From JAKLFA01 sp038222225 (GTDB lineage Bacteria > Omnitrophota > Gorgyraeia > Zapsychrales > JANLHA01), in NCBI GenBank assembly GCA_038222225.1, contig JBBRHV010000002.1:36575-100574 (forward strand): a stretch of DNA of 64,000 bases, read 5' to 3'. Position numbers and translations under genes: made by a program. Every line of letters starts with the position of its first letter. The first letter of the stretch is position 1. The notes below the pieces were generated by a model. That model did not search any database, was not told the DNA's origin, and saw only the letters and a list, made by a program, of their open reading frames with translations. Positions 35,155 through 43,433 of the stretch are shown in pieces.

Positions 35155-35970
35155 TCAATCTGTAAAATACTTCTTTAAAAAGGCTCTGATACCGCCTTCA
35201 AATATTTCGTTGGCTTCTGAATAGCCCTCATTGTGCGAACCTGAAATCTTCAAGAGCTCTTTCGGGACAGGCGCTGCCTCATAAAGTTTAAGGGCCATTT
35301 TGTAGGGGATCATTTCATCCGAGGGGGAATGAATCAGCAGCTTCGGAACGATAACTCTTTTAATTTTCGATAAAGAATCCATGCGGGTCTTAACCATAAA
35401 TCCCGGAGCGATCGGCAAAATTCTTTTGGCCATCTCCCTTGCCGATGTAAAGGCGGACTCCAGAATTAAACCGTTCACAGGGCGTTGCGTGGCTAAATCC
35501 ACCGCTGCTGCCCCGCCTAAGGAAACGCCATAGCCGATGATCTTATCCTGCCGGATGTCCTTGCGCGTTTTTAAATAATCAAAGGCCGCCTGAGCATCCT
35601 GATACATTCCCTCTTCACTGGGTTCTCCCTGGCTCAGTCCATATCCTCTGTAATCAATGATAAAAACATTCACCCCGATATGATGAAGAACGGTCAGCCT
35701 ATCCATGCGATTGCTGATATTACCGGCATTCCCGTGCAAAAAGATCAACGTCGGTACCCGGCCAGACCATTCCGCGGCCTTGAGGAACCACCCGTTTAGA
35801 CTCACCCCATCTTTTGTTTCAAAAAAAATATCTTCATATTCAAGGCCGACATCAGAAGGAAAAAAATCAACATACGTCGATGGCAAAAATACGCTTCGCC
35901 GTTCAAGCAGCCTCACATATCCAAAAAGACTCAAAAAAAGCACAATGATCAATCCCACGACTTTCATCAT
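35155..35970 (-). CDS. Membrane-anchored alpha/beta hydrolase
   Basis: A 271-aa serine hydrolase of the BEM46/YfhR-like type. An N-terminal membrane anchor (about residues 4-20) is followed by the oxyanion-hole motif IFLHGNAGNIS, the nucleophile elbow GYGVSLGGAAA with the serine, an aspartate in HSPSDEMIP and a histidine in SGSHNEGY. Substrate unknown; lipid or peptide esters are possible. It is followed by the GH5 gene with essentially no gap. Confidence 0.87.
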   Translation of the reverse strand: MMKVVGLIIVLFLSLFGYVRLLERRSVFLPSTYVDFFPSDVGLEYEDIFFETKDGVSLNGWFLKAAEWSGRVPTLIFLHGNAGNISNRMDRLTVLHHIGVNVFIIDYRGYGLSQGEPSEEGMYQDAQAAFDYLKTRKDIRQDKIIGYGVSLGGAAAVDLATQRPVNGLILESAFTSAREMAKRILPIAPGFMVKTRMDSLSKIKRVIVPKLLIHSPSDEMIPYKMALKLYEAAPVPKELLKISGSHNEGYSEANEIFEGGIRAFLKKYFTD

Positions 35971-35982
35971 AAGCCTATCCTA

Positions 35983-36393
35983 TCATGTTTTCTCGTTATC
36001 TCTTTTACGCTGAGGAATTAAAGAAACCATCAGATTAATCGAACGGATAATCTCCTCCATATGACATGGTTTCGTTAAATAATGATCCGCCTGCAGTTTA
36101 AATCCCCGCTTCACGCTCTCCAGCTCATCATTGGCTGAAACAATAATGACCGGCTGCCATTTTTCTGACGGCGGATTAGCGCGAAGCCGCTCTAAGACCT
36201 CAAACCCATGCATTCCCGGCATGGTCAAATCCAAAAGGATCACATCCGGATCTTCTAAACAGATCTTGTTCCAGGCCGCCTGCCCATCAAGGGCTTTAAC
36301 CACCTCAAACCCGGCCTCGGCCACCTTTTTAGCCATGATATTAAGAACGTCCTCTTCATCATCTGCCATCAAAACCTTGATCGGAACATCCAT
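35983..36393 (-). CDS. Stand-alone response regulator receiver protein
   Basis: A 136-aa CheY-like receiver with no output domain. Acidic pocket MADDEED, phosphorylated aspartate in VILLDLTMPGMHG, switch threonine/serine in VIIVSAND, and the lysine in YLTKPC are all present. It may act by protein contact or as a phosphate shuttle, perhaps with the hybrid kinase and Hpt protein further along (46371-48699). It follows comEB by 9 bases. Confidence 0.9.
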   Translation of the reverse strand: MDVPIKVLMADDEEDVLNIMAKKVAEAGFEVVKALDGQAAWNKICLEDPDVILLDLTMPGMHGFEVLERLRANPPSEKWQPVIIVSANDELESVKRGFKLQADHYLTKPCHMEEIIRSINLMVSLIPQRKRDNEKT

Positions 36394-36402
36394 TGAAACC
36401 CC

Positions 36403-36873
36403 CTACTTCTTGATTGATGTATAACTGTCCATATCAAAATGAATTTCCTGAACCGGCTTAGCGATCTTATCAATCCCGACACCGGCTTTAGCGAAAAATT
36501 GCGTGGCCAGCGTATCATGAAAATCAGAAAAGGTCACAACCCGCTTGATCCCTGCGGCAATGAGCGCTTTCGAACATGTCGTGCAGGGCATTGTTGTCAC
36601 ATACGCAGTCGAACCGTCAACAGAACTCCCGTTTCTCGCGGCCTGCATTAAGGCATTCATTTCAGCATGATTCGTGCGTATACAGTGATTTTCAACCACC
36701 AGACAGCCCACATCTTCGCAGTGGTCATCTCCGGGAATCGATCCATTATATCCGGTGGCAATCACATTGCGCCCTTTAACCAAAATACACCCGCAATGCA
36801 TACGAGGGCACGTGGCCCGTTCGGAAGCCAACATGGCAAGCTTCATAAAATATTGATCCCAATCTGGTCTCAC
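36403..36873 (-). CDS. comEB: dCMP deaminase (ComEB family)
   Basis: Zinc enzyme converting dCMP to dUMP for dTTP synthesis. The 156-aa protein has RMHCGCILVKGRNVIATGYNG, the zinc and catalytic motif NHAEMNAL, and TTMPCTTCSKALIAAGI with the two zinc cysteines. The start is a GTG at 36873 behind an AAAGGAGGAG site. An AT-rich stretch upstream probably carries the promoter. Confidence 0.93.
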   Translation of the reverse strand: MRPDWDQYFMKLAMLASERATCPRMHCGCILVKGRNVIATGYNGSIPGDDHCEDVGCLVVENHCIRTNHAEMNALMQAARNGSSVDGSTAYVTTMPCTTCSKALIAAGIKRVVTFSDFHDTLATQFFAKAGVGIDKIAKPVQEIHFDMDSYTSIKK

Positions 36874-37208
36874 CCGCTCCTCCTTTATATAAGCATAAGA
36901 ATACTATTTTAATACATTTTATTTTATCAGAAGCCCTTGCCTTTGGAAAGAACCGCCGGCATTTTTTACGGCGAAGCTGTGAACCGTCCTAACAATTCAC
37001 ATCGATCCAATCTTACCTTTCAGAATATCCGCAAATTCGACAATGAACGGAACATCGATCTCTTTAAAATGAGCCTTCATTTTTTAAACCGGAAATCCGG
37101 AAACCCATGTCCACATAAAGCGCCAAACGCTCATAGCGGATCGGGCAAAACGCTTTCGGTACTACAGCATATCAAGAAGGGTCCTGCTATCTTTACCGCT
37201 GGAAACCG
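36874..37208. other. 335-base stretch without an intact gene
   Basis: The comEB-proximal end (36880-36935) is AT-rich and likely contains its promoter. The middle holds a decayed coding remnant on the minus strand (see 36997-37168). A 118-codon plus-strand frame here has no ribosome binding site and runs antisense into the receiver gene, so I do not call it. Confidence 0.5.
36997..37168 (-). pseudogene. Frameshifted gene remnant
   Basis: Two minus-strand frames read as one protein joined across a run of six A bases near 37080: first VPKAFCPIRYERLALYVDMGFRISGLK (written here in part), then after a shift MKAHFKEIDVPFIVEF and ADILKGKIGSM with a stop at 36997. Both pieces have protein-like composition, and the shift falls in a homopolymer. 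No start or upstream portion is visible. The family is not recognised; a sequencing error in a short real gene is an alternative. Confidence 0.35.
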
Positions 37209-37631
37209 CTACCCAACTTCGCTGCGTTCTCCGCTGTTAAATTTACTTTCGTTGATTGCCTTGCGGATCGTGCTCAGAAGCTCAGGAAGATAGATCGGCT
37301 TTGCAACCGCCCGGTACTCTTGACCATGGATTTCTATACGCTTTTTTCCCTCTTCCTCCAAAAGCACCGACATAAAAACAATCGGAATCTGCTGCGTCTT
37401 AGGATCTTCTCTTAGTTCCTTTGCCAAGTCGCCTCCGCTTTGGTCAGGAATCATAATATCCAGAAGAATCAAGTCCGGCTGATGGACTCTGGCAAGCTCA
37501 AGCCCCTTACGGGACTCCAGCGCTGTGATCACCTCATATCCATGAGCTTTCGGCAAGCATTTTTCCAAAAGCCGTAATATGCCCGGATCATCATCTACGA
37601 TCAAAATTTTTTTCTGTTTGTTCTGAGACAT
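37209..37631 (-). CDS. Stand-alone response regulator receiver protein
   Basis: A 140-aa single-domain receiver. KILIVDDDPGIL supplies the acidic pair, LILLDIMIPDQSG the phosphorylated aspartate, IVFMSVLLEE the switch region and VAKPIYLPELL the conserved lysine. No output domain follows. It starts directly at the end of the PEBP gene (no gap), implying cotranscription. Its partner kinase is unknown. Confidence 0.88.
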   Translation of the reverse strand: MSQNKQKKILIVDDDPGILRLLEKCLPKAHGYEVITALESRKGLELARVHQPDLILLDIMIPDQSGGDLAKELREDPKTQQIPIVFMSVLLEEEGKKRIEIHGQEYRAVAKPIYLPELLSTIRKAINESKFNSGERSEVG

Positions 37632-38135
37632 TTATTGCTTTTTGTAAAGTCCGATCAGTTCTGCTTGATCCAGCAGATGACCTTCCATCGCCTTAAGAAC
37701 ATTCTCTTTGGTCAATCCCGGTACCAAATTCAAATCCGCATCCAAAGCATACAGCTTAAAAAAATACCGGTGCGTTCCCGAAGGCGGACATGGCCCCCCA
37801 TAATCCTTTTTCTGGAAATCATTGATTCCCTGAATGCCCGGAATCTCTCCGCGGCTGATAACCTCTCTGGGCGTTATCCCATAGACAACCCAATGGATCC
37901 AGATCCCCACCGGGGCATCCGGGTCATCCACGATCAAAACCAGCTGCTGTGTCTTGTCAGGAATACCCGCAATATACAATTCCGGGCTAACATCTTCCCC
38001 CTGGCAGGTAAATTCCTGCGGGACCATGCCGTTCTGCTCAAAACTCGGGCTGGTCAGTTCCATGGTCCACCCTCCTGTAGCCATACCCATCAATATCCCT
38101 GCGGTCAAAAAACTTAGCAAACAAAACCTCTGCAT
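37632..38135 (-). CDS. Exported YbhB/YbcL-family (PEBP-like) protein
   Basis: A 167-aa phosphatidylethanolamine-binding-protein fold. An N-terminal signal peptide (about residues 1-24, MQRFCLLSFLTAGILMG) precedes ELYIAGIP, LIVDDPDAPVGIWIHWVVYGI and GGPCPPSGTHRYFFKLYALD, the ligand-site motifs. Ligand and role in bacteria are not well known. It sits between the RlpA-like gene and a receiver gene. Confidence 0.9.
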   Translation of the reverse strand: MQRFCLLSFLTAGILMGMATGGWTMELTSPSFEQNGMVPQEFTCQGEDVSPELYIAGIPDKTQQLVLIVDDPDAPVGIWIHWVVYGITPREVISRGEIPGIQGINDFQKKDYGGPCPPSGTHRYFFKLYALDADLNLVPGLTKENVLKAMEGHLLDQAELIGLYKKQ

Positions 38136-38144
38136 GAACTCCTC

Positions 38145-38543
38145 CTATAATTTCTCCACCAACACATCGATCAAACCAACCTTCGCCGAACTGATCCTTT
38201 TAAACGCTGCCGTGGTCAGATCAATGACCCGCCCTTGGCGGACAAACCTTCGATGCGGACCGCGGTCATTAACACGGACAATAACAGATTTTCCATTTTC
38301 CTTATTCGTTACTCTTAATTTTGTTCCGAACTTAACGCCCCAAATCGCCGCCGTCATGGCCTGATCATTAAAACTCTCATTATTTGCTGTGGTCTTACGA
38401 ACCCCCGAATCATTGCGGGAATACCATGAGGCCTGTCCATGCAGCGGAAATTCAAAGATGATCGGCGCGGAATGCACCGCATAATACCACCACCCCATTC
38501 CCAGCAAAAGGATTGTGAATTTAAGGCGAGTTCTTTTGTTCAT
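38145..38543 (-). CDS. rlpA: RlpA-like septal ring lytic transglycosylase family protein
   Basis: A 132-aa exported or anchored protein with an N-terminal hydrophobic segment (about residues 8-26) and a double-psi beta-barrel: GQASWYSRNDSGVRKTTAN, MTAAIWGVKFGTKLRVT, VIVRVNDRGPHRR and GRVIDLTTAAF. RlpA cleaves denuded glycan strands at the septum. No SPOR domain is present, so it is a minimal form. A promoter with -10 TACAAT lies 27 bases upstream. Confidence 0.87.
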   Translation of the reverse strand: MNKRTRLKFTILLLGMGWWYYAVHSAPIIFEFPLHGQASWYSRNDSGVRKTTANNESFNDQAMTAAIWGVKFGTKLRVTNKENGKSVIVRVNDRGPHRRFVRQGRVIDLTTAAFKRISSAKVGLIDVLVEKL

Positions 38544-38569
38544 ATAGCTTTTCCGATAAAATCGATTTT

Positions 38570-38598
38570 ATTGTAACCTGTAATCACAAACTCAACAA
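38570..38598 (-). promoter_or_regulatory. Candidate promoter for rlpA
   Basis: Minus strand: -35 TTGTTG (38593-38598), 17-base spacer, -10 TACAAT (38570-38575). It would drive rlpA and possibly the PEBP and receiver genes after it. Confidence 0.5.
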
Positions 38599-38674
38599 GC
38601 AGATTCTCGAAACAAACATTAAACACCCTGTTTTTTGCAAGTTGTTCTCAACCAAAAATTTACGACATCTCCCC

Positions 38675-38703
38675 TTGCTCAACCTTCCTGGACAAGCTAT
38701 ACT
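38675..38703 (+). promoter_or_regulatory. Promoter for phoH
   Basis: Plus strand: -35 TTGCTC (38675-38680), 17-base spacer, -10 TATACT (38698-38703), 19 bases before the phoH ATG, leaving a leader of about 12 bases that just contains the AGGA ribosome site. Confidence 0.6.
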
Positions 38704-38722
38704 TCAAATAGGATACTTTACG

Positions 38723-40054
38723 ATGAGCCCAAAGCCCAAAAAAATCTTTGTTCTTGATACCAATGTCATCCTGCATGACAGTTCCTGCCTGTACCACTTT
38801 AAAGAGCATGATGTTGCCCTGCCAATCACGGTCATTGAAGAACTGGACCAATTCAAAAAGGGAAATGAAACCATTCATTATCATGCCCGTCATTTCCTGC
38901 GGGTGATCGATAAGCTCAGTGAGGACCATCTGTTTAACGGCGGCGTTGCTATTGGCCCCAAACACGGAAAATTTTCCATCCTTTTACAGCAAATCCCGCA
39001 TAAAAACCTTACCATGCATTTTGCGCAGGACAAGCCGGACAACAAAATCCTGAATGCCGCTTACTGCCTATCTAAAAAGAACACAAAACGAAAAGTTGTG
39101 CTTGTCAGCAAAGACGTCAACTTACGAATAAAAGCCAAATCTGTCGGCCTGACCGCCGAAGATTATACCAACGATTATGTGCACGATATTTCAGAGATCT
39201 ATAAAGGATACCGCTTCGAGGAAAATGTTTCTGTTGCGGTGATCGATAAAATGTATTCCAAGCCGTTTTTAATCAGCCCCAAAGAATTAAAGACCAAAAA
39301 AAAGCTCCTTCCCAATGAATATGTGATCATGCGCAATGACCAAAAATCCGCGCTCGGCCACTATGACCCTGAAACAGAGAACATCCACCGCATCCAAAAA
39401 TTGTCGGCCAACGGCATCAAACCGCGCAACGCAGAACAGGCCTTTGCCCTGCATGCCCTGTTAAATGAAAATATTAAACTGGTCACGATTTCCGGAAAGG
39501 CCGGCACCGGAAAAACGCTCCTGGCCCTGGCCGCCGCAATGGCCTGCCGGAACAATTACGGTGAAGTCTTTATCGCTCGTCCTGTCATGCCTTTGAGCGG
39601 AAAAGACTTGGGATATCTGCCGGGAAGCGTTGCGGAAAAACTCAATCCGTATATGCAGCCGCTTTATGATAATCTCGGAGTTGTGCGTAAAGAACGCATC
39701 GAATCAAACCTCAAAAGCAGCAAAGTCCTCAAACTTCTAGAGGAAGAAAACATTGTGATCGCGCCTTTGGCCTATATCCGCGGCCGCAGTTTAGTCGACA
39801 TCTATTTCATTGTGGATGAAGCGCAGAACTTAACGCCGCATGAAGTCAAAACAATCATCACCCGCGCGGGCGAAAACACAAAAATGGTCTTTACCGGAGA
39901 CATCTTCCAAATCGATCATCCTTATCTCGACACCTATTCCAACGGCTTAAGCTATCTCATCAATAAGATGCAAGGTCAAAAGATCTATACTCATATCAAT
40001 CTGGAAAAAGGCGAACGCTCACAGCTCGCTGAGCTGGCCAGCAACATCTTATAA
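38723..40054 (+). CDS. phoH: PIN-PhoH family ATPase/ribonuclease
   Basis: A 443-aa protein with an N-terminal PIN nuclease domain (about residues 6-140; FVLDTNVILHDSS and acidic residues in LPITVIEELDQFK and VSKDVNLRIKAKS) and a C-terminal PhoH ATPase (about 240-443; Walker A ISGKAGTGKTLLALA, Walker B YFIVDEAQNLTP, TGDIFQIDHPYLD). PIN-PhoH proteins couple RNA unwinding to cleavage. ATG at 38723 is chosen because the longer frame overlaps the promoter. Its end overlaps a convergent small frame by 6 bases. Confidence 0.92.
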   Translation: MSPKPKKIFVLDTNVILHDSSCLYHFKEHDVALPITVIEELDQFKKGNETIHYHARHFLRVIDKLSEDHLFNGGVAIGPKHGKFSILLQQIPHKNLTMHFAQDKPDNKILNAAYCLSKKNTKRKVVLVSKDVNLRIKAKSVGLTAEDYTNDYVHDISEIYKGYRFEENVSVAVIDKMYSKPFLISPKELKTKKKLLPNEYVIMRNDQKSALGHYDPETENIHRIQKLSANGIKPRNAEQAFALHALLNENIKLVTISGKAGTGKTLLALAAAMACRNNYGEVFIARPVMPLSGKDLGYLPGSVAEKLNPYMQPLYDNLGVVRKERIESNLKSSKVLKLLEEENIVIAPLAYIRGRSLVDIYFIVDEAQNLTPHEVKTIITRAGENTKMVFTGDIFQIDHPYLDTYSNGLSYLINKMQGQKIYTHINLEKGERSQLAELASNIL

Positions 40055-40210
40055 ATCCTGCGACAACACTCTACTTAGGAACTCTGCCACGCCGACGGAA
40101 TTAGCACACAGGTTAGGATGGCAGCTCCCCTTCCCCAAACAGCGGGATTCACCCAGCAAACAGGTTTTTCCGTTTTTCAAAAAAATTAGGCGTCCTTCTC
40201 CAAACTCCAT
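40049..40210 (-). CDS. Small cysteine-containing protein, unknown
   Basis: A 53-aa frame, MEFGEGRLIFLKNGKTC at the start and VAEFLSRVLSQDL at the end, with four cysteines at 17, 24, 30 and 35 in a CLLGESRC-KGSCHPNLC arrangement that could hold a metal or form disulphides. It begins 18 bases after the stop of the next small gene on the same strand. The ribosome site is weak (AAGAG), which is the main doubt. The protein-like composition and spacing support it. Confidence 0.45.
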   Translation of the reverse strand: MEFGEGRLIFLKNGKTCLLGESRCLGKGSCHPNLCANSVGVAEFLSRVLSQDL

Positions 40211-40228
40211 CACGATACAAAAACACTC

Positions 40229-40354
40229 TTATGAACAGCAGCTGCAGCCCTTAGACGGCTTGGACTGAGGAGCACATTGCCCCTTTGCCTTCTGCCCCTT
40301 ATCCGTGTTTGGTTTTTTTACTTCTTTTTTACTTGAAAGCTTCTTGTCAACCAT
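40229..40354 (-). CDS. Small lysine-rich protein with CSCC tail
   Basis: A 41-aa peptide, MVDKKLSSKKEVKKPN at the start and GCSCCS at the end. An AAAGGAGG ribosome binding site precedes the ATG by 9 bases, so translation is very likely. Ten of 41 residues are Lys and four are Cys, three of them in the last six residues. A metal-binding or surface-associated role is possible, but nothing is established. Too short for most automated gene callers. Confidence 0.65.
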   Translation of the reverse strand: MVDKKLSSKKEVKKPNTDKGQKAKGQCAPQSKPSKGCSCCS

Positions 40355-40394
40355 ATCTCATGCCTCCTTTCCAAATATGTACATTTTTATCGAA

Positions 40395-40739
40395 TTATTC
40401 CACCCAGATCATTTGTGCGACCATTTCACCGGAATCAGTGACCGCATATTCCACTGAAATGCTGCTGCCAACTGCCAAGTCTGAAAGCTGGACAGCCTCC
40501 CCAGCCATCTCAATCGTTGTCGCAGCTGTAACGCTGAAAACTTCTGCGCTTTTTTCTTCGCTGTCCTCAGAAGCAATCTCTACCTCAACTGTTGCCTTCT
40601 CCAGATCCACAGAAACAACTGTTCCTGTAACAACCGCGATCTGCTGAACCATTTCTTCCTCTTGCGCTAAAACAAGCGGAACACAGAAACAGCTCAAACT
40701 CAAGCAGCAAACCACAAAAATACTTAGAAAACGTTTCAT
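40395..40739 (-). CDS. Exported small protein, unknown
   Basis: A 114-aa protein with a clear signal peptide (MKRFLSIFVVCCLSLSCFC and on to VLAQ, about residues 1-25). The mature part is acidic and beta-rich: VVTGTVVSVDLEKATVEVE, a Glu/Ser-rich segment, then an OB- or DUF5666-like run ending MVAQMIWVE. ATG at 40739 follows a perfect AAAGGAGGTG site. It lies between a membrane protein gene and the CSCC peptide gene on the same strand. Confidence 0.7.
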   Translation of the reverse strand: MKRFLSIFVVCCLSLSCFCVPLVLAQEEEMVQQIAVVTGTVVSVDLEKATVEVEIASEDSEEKSAEVFSVTAATTIEMAGEAVQLSDLAVGSSISVEYAVTDSGEMVAQMIWVE

Positions 40740-40760
40740 GACATTCACCTCCTTTCTGGT

Positions 40761-40994
40761 TTATTCATCCTCCAAATCACCCATGTCCTCTTCCTGTATG
40801 GAAGAATGGAACATCAAAAACACAGAACACCCCACGCATAAAAATAGAAAAATATTCACAAGCATAAAGATCGTCCCTCGCTTTAAAGCCCAACCAATAA
40901 AATTTTTAGGTATTATTTCAGGGAGCCAAACTCTGGCAGGATTGCTAAAACCCATAAAAAAAGAGAATGCGAACACATTCCCGATGCCCTTCAC
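40761..40994 (-). CDS. Small membrane protein, unknown; start uncertain
   Basis: A frame of 77 aa from a GTG at 40994 behind AAGAGG, or 34 aa from an ATG at 40865 with GAGGG about 9 bases upstream. Either way the C-terminal part is one membrane helix (MLVNIFLFLCVGCSVFLMF) followed by an acidic tail (QEEDMGDLEDE). The longer form adds a hydrophobic N-terminus (VFAFSFFMGF). A near-consensus promoter lies about 60 bases upstream of the GTG. It is 21 bases from the following exported-protein gene. Confidence 0.5.
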   Translation of the reverse strand: MKGIGNVFAFSFFMGFSNPARVWLPEIIPKNFIGWALKRGTIFMLVNIFLFLCVGCSVFLMFHSSIQEEDMGDLEDE

Positions 40995-41052
40995 CCTCTT
41001 GTCCTTTGCTTATTCAAAAAGCCTCTGACTTCCTCCTTGATACGCAACTGCT

Positions 41053-41080
41053 ATTTTATCTCAAAAAACCGGACTGTCAA
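41053..41080 (-). promoter_or_regulatory. Promoter for the small-protein cassette
   Basis: Minus strand: perfect -35 TTGACA (41075-41080), 16-base spacer, -10 TAAAAT (41053-41058). It lies downstream of marC and upstream of the four small genes between 40994 and 40049. Confidence 0.7.
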
Positions 41081-41127
41081 TCTCATCAAACGATTTTCCG
41101 GCCACCTCCTCAACGGCTTCAAAACGT

Positions 41128-41715
41128 TCACAGCCCGGCACTAATGATCTGCATAATTCCTTTACGGATCATCATCACCGCAATGGCCGCCAACAGCAAT
41201 GCCATAATTTTTGACAAAGCCCGAGAGCCGGAACGTCCCAGCAGCCGCAGCAGAACATCAGAGAAAAAAAAGACGATCCCAACGATCATTAAATTAAGGA
41301 TGATCGCAAAGACCGTTACCCGAATCCCGTACTGATCGATCAGCATCAAAGACGTCGTTAAAACCGCAGGCCCAACGATCAAAGGCGTTCCGATCGGCAC
41401 CGCCCCTAAATCCTGACCGGGAATCCGCCTCTGTTTCCGGGAGGTCACAATATCCAGAACCGCAATACAAAAAAGAACCGCTCCACCGGCGATCATAAAA
41501 TCACTCATGCTGATCCCTAAGAATTTAAAAACAGCTTTTCCCAAAAAAATAAATCCCAGCGAAACACAGAACGCCGTCAAAAGCGACTGCAAAAGAACCC
41601 TTTGCTTTTCCTTTTTTCCCAACTCCTGGGTCAAGGTGACGAAAATCGGCAGAACCCCGATCACATCAACCGTCACGAATAACGGAATAAACGCCAATAA
41701 AAGATTCTGGAACAT
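41128..41715 (-). CDS. MarC-family integral membrane protein
   Basis: A 195-aa protein with six predicted membrane helices. MarC features are PLFVTVDVIGVLPIFVTLT at the N-terminus, the AGGAVLFCIAVLDI segment and the central AVPIGTPLIVGPAVLTT motif. Function unknown; the name reflects an old, withdrawn link to multiple antibiotic resistance. ATG at 41715 follows a GGAGGG site; the frame runs further upstream into the exchanger gene but that part is not membrane-like. Confidence 0.9.
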   Translation of the reverse strand: MFQNLLLAFIPLFVTVDVIGVLPIFVTLTQELGKKEKQRVLLQSLLTAFCVSLGFIFLGKAVFKFLGISMSDFMIAGGAVLFCIAVLDIVTSRKQRRIPGQDLGAVPIGTPLIVGPAVLTTSLMLIDQYGIRVTVFAIILNLMIVGIVFFFSDVLLRLLGRSGSRALSKIMALLLAAIAVMMIRKGIMQIISAGL

Positions 41716-41747
41716 GTTTCCCTCCACGATCAATATGAAGTTTTTCT

Positions 41748-42707
41748 TTATCCCCGATGGATCAAAACAGCAACATACACCACATAGCAGATCACAAACA
41801 CCGCCCCCTCCCAACGATCCAATGTCCTGCGGCCGCCGGTAAACATAAAGACAAATAATAAAACCCCGGAAGCGATTAACACCAGCAGATCACTCAAAAA
41901 ATGCCCCTGAAAAGGCAACGGCCGCAAAAGTGCGCTGATACCTAAAATAAAAAATACATTAAAAACATTCGACCCAATCACATTTCCCACCGCAATGTCC
42001 GCGTTCTTTTTCAAGGCCGCCGCAACCGAAGTTGCCAATTCGGGCAGCGATGTTCCGACGGCAATAATGGTCAGCCCGATCAAGGACTCACTGATCCCCA
42101 ATTGCTGCGCAATAGCGACCGCGCTTTTAACGATCAACTGCGCGCCAGCGACAAGAAGGACAAGCCCGATCATGATCCATAAAAACGACTTGCGGACACT
42201 CCACTGTTTCAATAAAACATCCTCATCGTTTGAATCCGTCTGTTTGGCGATTCCTGCAACATAATAAAGAAAGATCCCGAAGAATGCGATCAGAACGAGC
42301 CCGTCTGTTCTGGATAAAATATTTACGTCTGCTCCAGAGATCAGAATATCCTGGCTCACAACAAAAACCATCCCGGCCGCCAATAAACTAAACGGGATTT
42401 CCTTCCAAACGGTATCCTGTGTAACCTTCAGAGGAAAAATCAAAGCCGACACTCCAAGGATCAAAAAAACATTGGCAATATTGCTTCCAACGATATTTCC
42501 GATCGCAATATCCGGAGTTGCTTTAACCACAGCAAAAATATTCACAAACAGCTCCGGAGCAGACGTTCCGAAGGCAACCACTGTCAACCCGACCATCAAA
42601 TCCGAAATTCTTAACCGCTTTGCCAGGGCAACTGAACCATCAACAAGTCGATCCGCCCCTCGCATGAGAATAAAAAATCCCAAAATCAATAATAAACCAT
42701 TCCCCAT
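41748..42707 (-). CDS. Calcium/sodium antiporter (CaCA, YrbG-like)
   Basis: A 319-aa membrane exchanger with about ten helices and two inverted alpha repeats. The first repeat has VVAFGTSAPELFVNIFA and GNIVGSNIANVFLILG; the second has IIAVGTSLPELATSVAA and GNVIGSNVFNVFFILG, the cation-binding motifs with the key Glu residues. These proteins swap Na+ (or H+) for Ca2+ across the inner membrane. The start is ATG at 42707 with AAAGGAG upstream. Confidence 0.94.
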   Translation of the reverse strand: MGNGLLLILGFFILMRGADRLVDGSVALAKRLRISDLMVGLTVVAFGTSAPELFVNIFAVVKATPDIAIGNIVGSNIANVFLILGVSALIFPLKVTQDTVWKEIPFSLLAAGMVFVVSQDILISGADVNILSRTDGLVLIAFFGIFLYYVAGIAKQTDSNDEDVLLKQWSVRKSFLWIMIGLVLLVAGAQLIVKSAVAIAQQLGISESLIGLTIIAVGTSLPELATSVAAALKKNADIAVGNVIGSNVFNVFFILGISALLRPLPFQGHFLSDLLVLIASGVLLFVFMFTGGRRTLDRWEGAVFVICYVVYVAVLIHRG

Positions 42708-42719
42708 CAACCCGCTCCT

Positions 42720-43433
42720 TTATGCACGGATCATTCTCCCCAAAAGCATATGAAACGCCGGCTCAACCCTCAACGGACGGTCACCCAACGATACGCACTG
42801 AAATCCTTTGGCTTTAAACATCTCAATTTCATGAGGAATAAACCCGCCCTCCGGACCGACCGCAAGAACAAACGGCTTCCTAATATTACACGGACAAGCG
42901 GCCGGGCCTTCGGGATGCGCAACAAAAGACATCCTTCCTTTTGTCAACTCAGCAAGCTCGTCCTCCACAAACGCTTTAAACCGTTTGCGTAAACAGATCT
43001 CCGGTAGAATCGTATCGCCGGCCTGCTCCAGGCCCAGCAGTATTTGCTCATGAATAACTTTGGAATCAAGCGCGGGACTCTGCCAATAGCTTTTCTCAAC
43101 ACGGCGAGTCTGAAGAACGACCAGCTTTTCGATGCCAATCGCGGCAGCAGAGGCTACAATGCGCTTGAAAACCGGCGGCCGCGGCAAGGCTAAGATCACA
43201 ACCGCATTGTTTTTTGCCGGAGGATGATCGCTGAGTTGAACCTCCAGACGAACTTGCTTTGGAGATACTTCTAGAACATGCGCCTCTCCGATTTTTCCGT
43301 TGATCAGGCCAACGCGCAAAACCTGACCTTCTGACGCCTTCAGGATTTCAGTGATATGCTGGCAACGCCGCCCCTTTAAAACCGCTTCCTGCGTATTTAC
43401 GAAATCATCGGTATTTAAAAGAATGAGATTCAT
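42720..43433 (-). CDS. rsmE: 16S rRNA m3U1498 methyltransferase
   Basis: A 237-aa SPOUT-class methyltransferase. N-terminal PUA-like domain (RRCQHITEILKASEGQVLRVG), then LALPRPPVFKRIVASAAAIGIEKLVVLQTRRVEKSYW and the knot motif VLAVGPEGGFIPHEIEMFK with SLGDRPLRVEPA (each seen in shorter pieces). It normally ends in ETA; here VEPA replaces it. ATG at 43433 overlaps the aminotransferase stop as ATGA. Confidence 0.93.
   Translation of the reverse strand: MNLILLNTDDFVNTQEAVLKGRRCQHITEILKASEGQVLRVGLINGKIGEAHVLEVSPKQVRLEVQLSDHPPAKNNAVVILALPRPPVFKRIVASAAAIGIEKLVVLQTRRVEKSYWQSPALDSKVIHEQILLGLEQAGDTILPEICLRKRFKAFVEDELAELTKGRMSFVAHPEGPAACPCNIRKPFVLAVGPEGGFIPHEIEMFKAKGFQCVSLGDRPLRVEPAFHMLLGRMIRA

Noticed and set aside
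34412..35224. 270-codon plus-strand frame
   Set aside because: It is antisense to the GH5 gene with its intact catalytic motifs; no ribosome site or family match.
36937..37293. 118-codon plus-strand frame
   Set aside because: No ribosome site, and it runs antisense into the receiver gene at 37209; a minus-strand remnant explains the region better.
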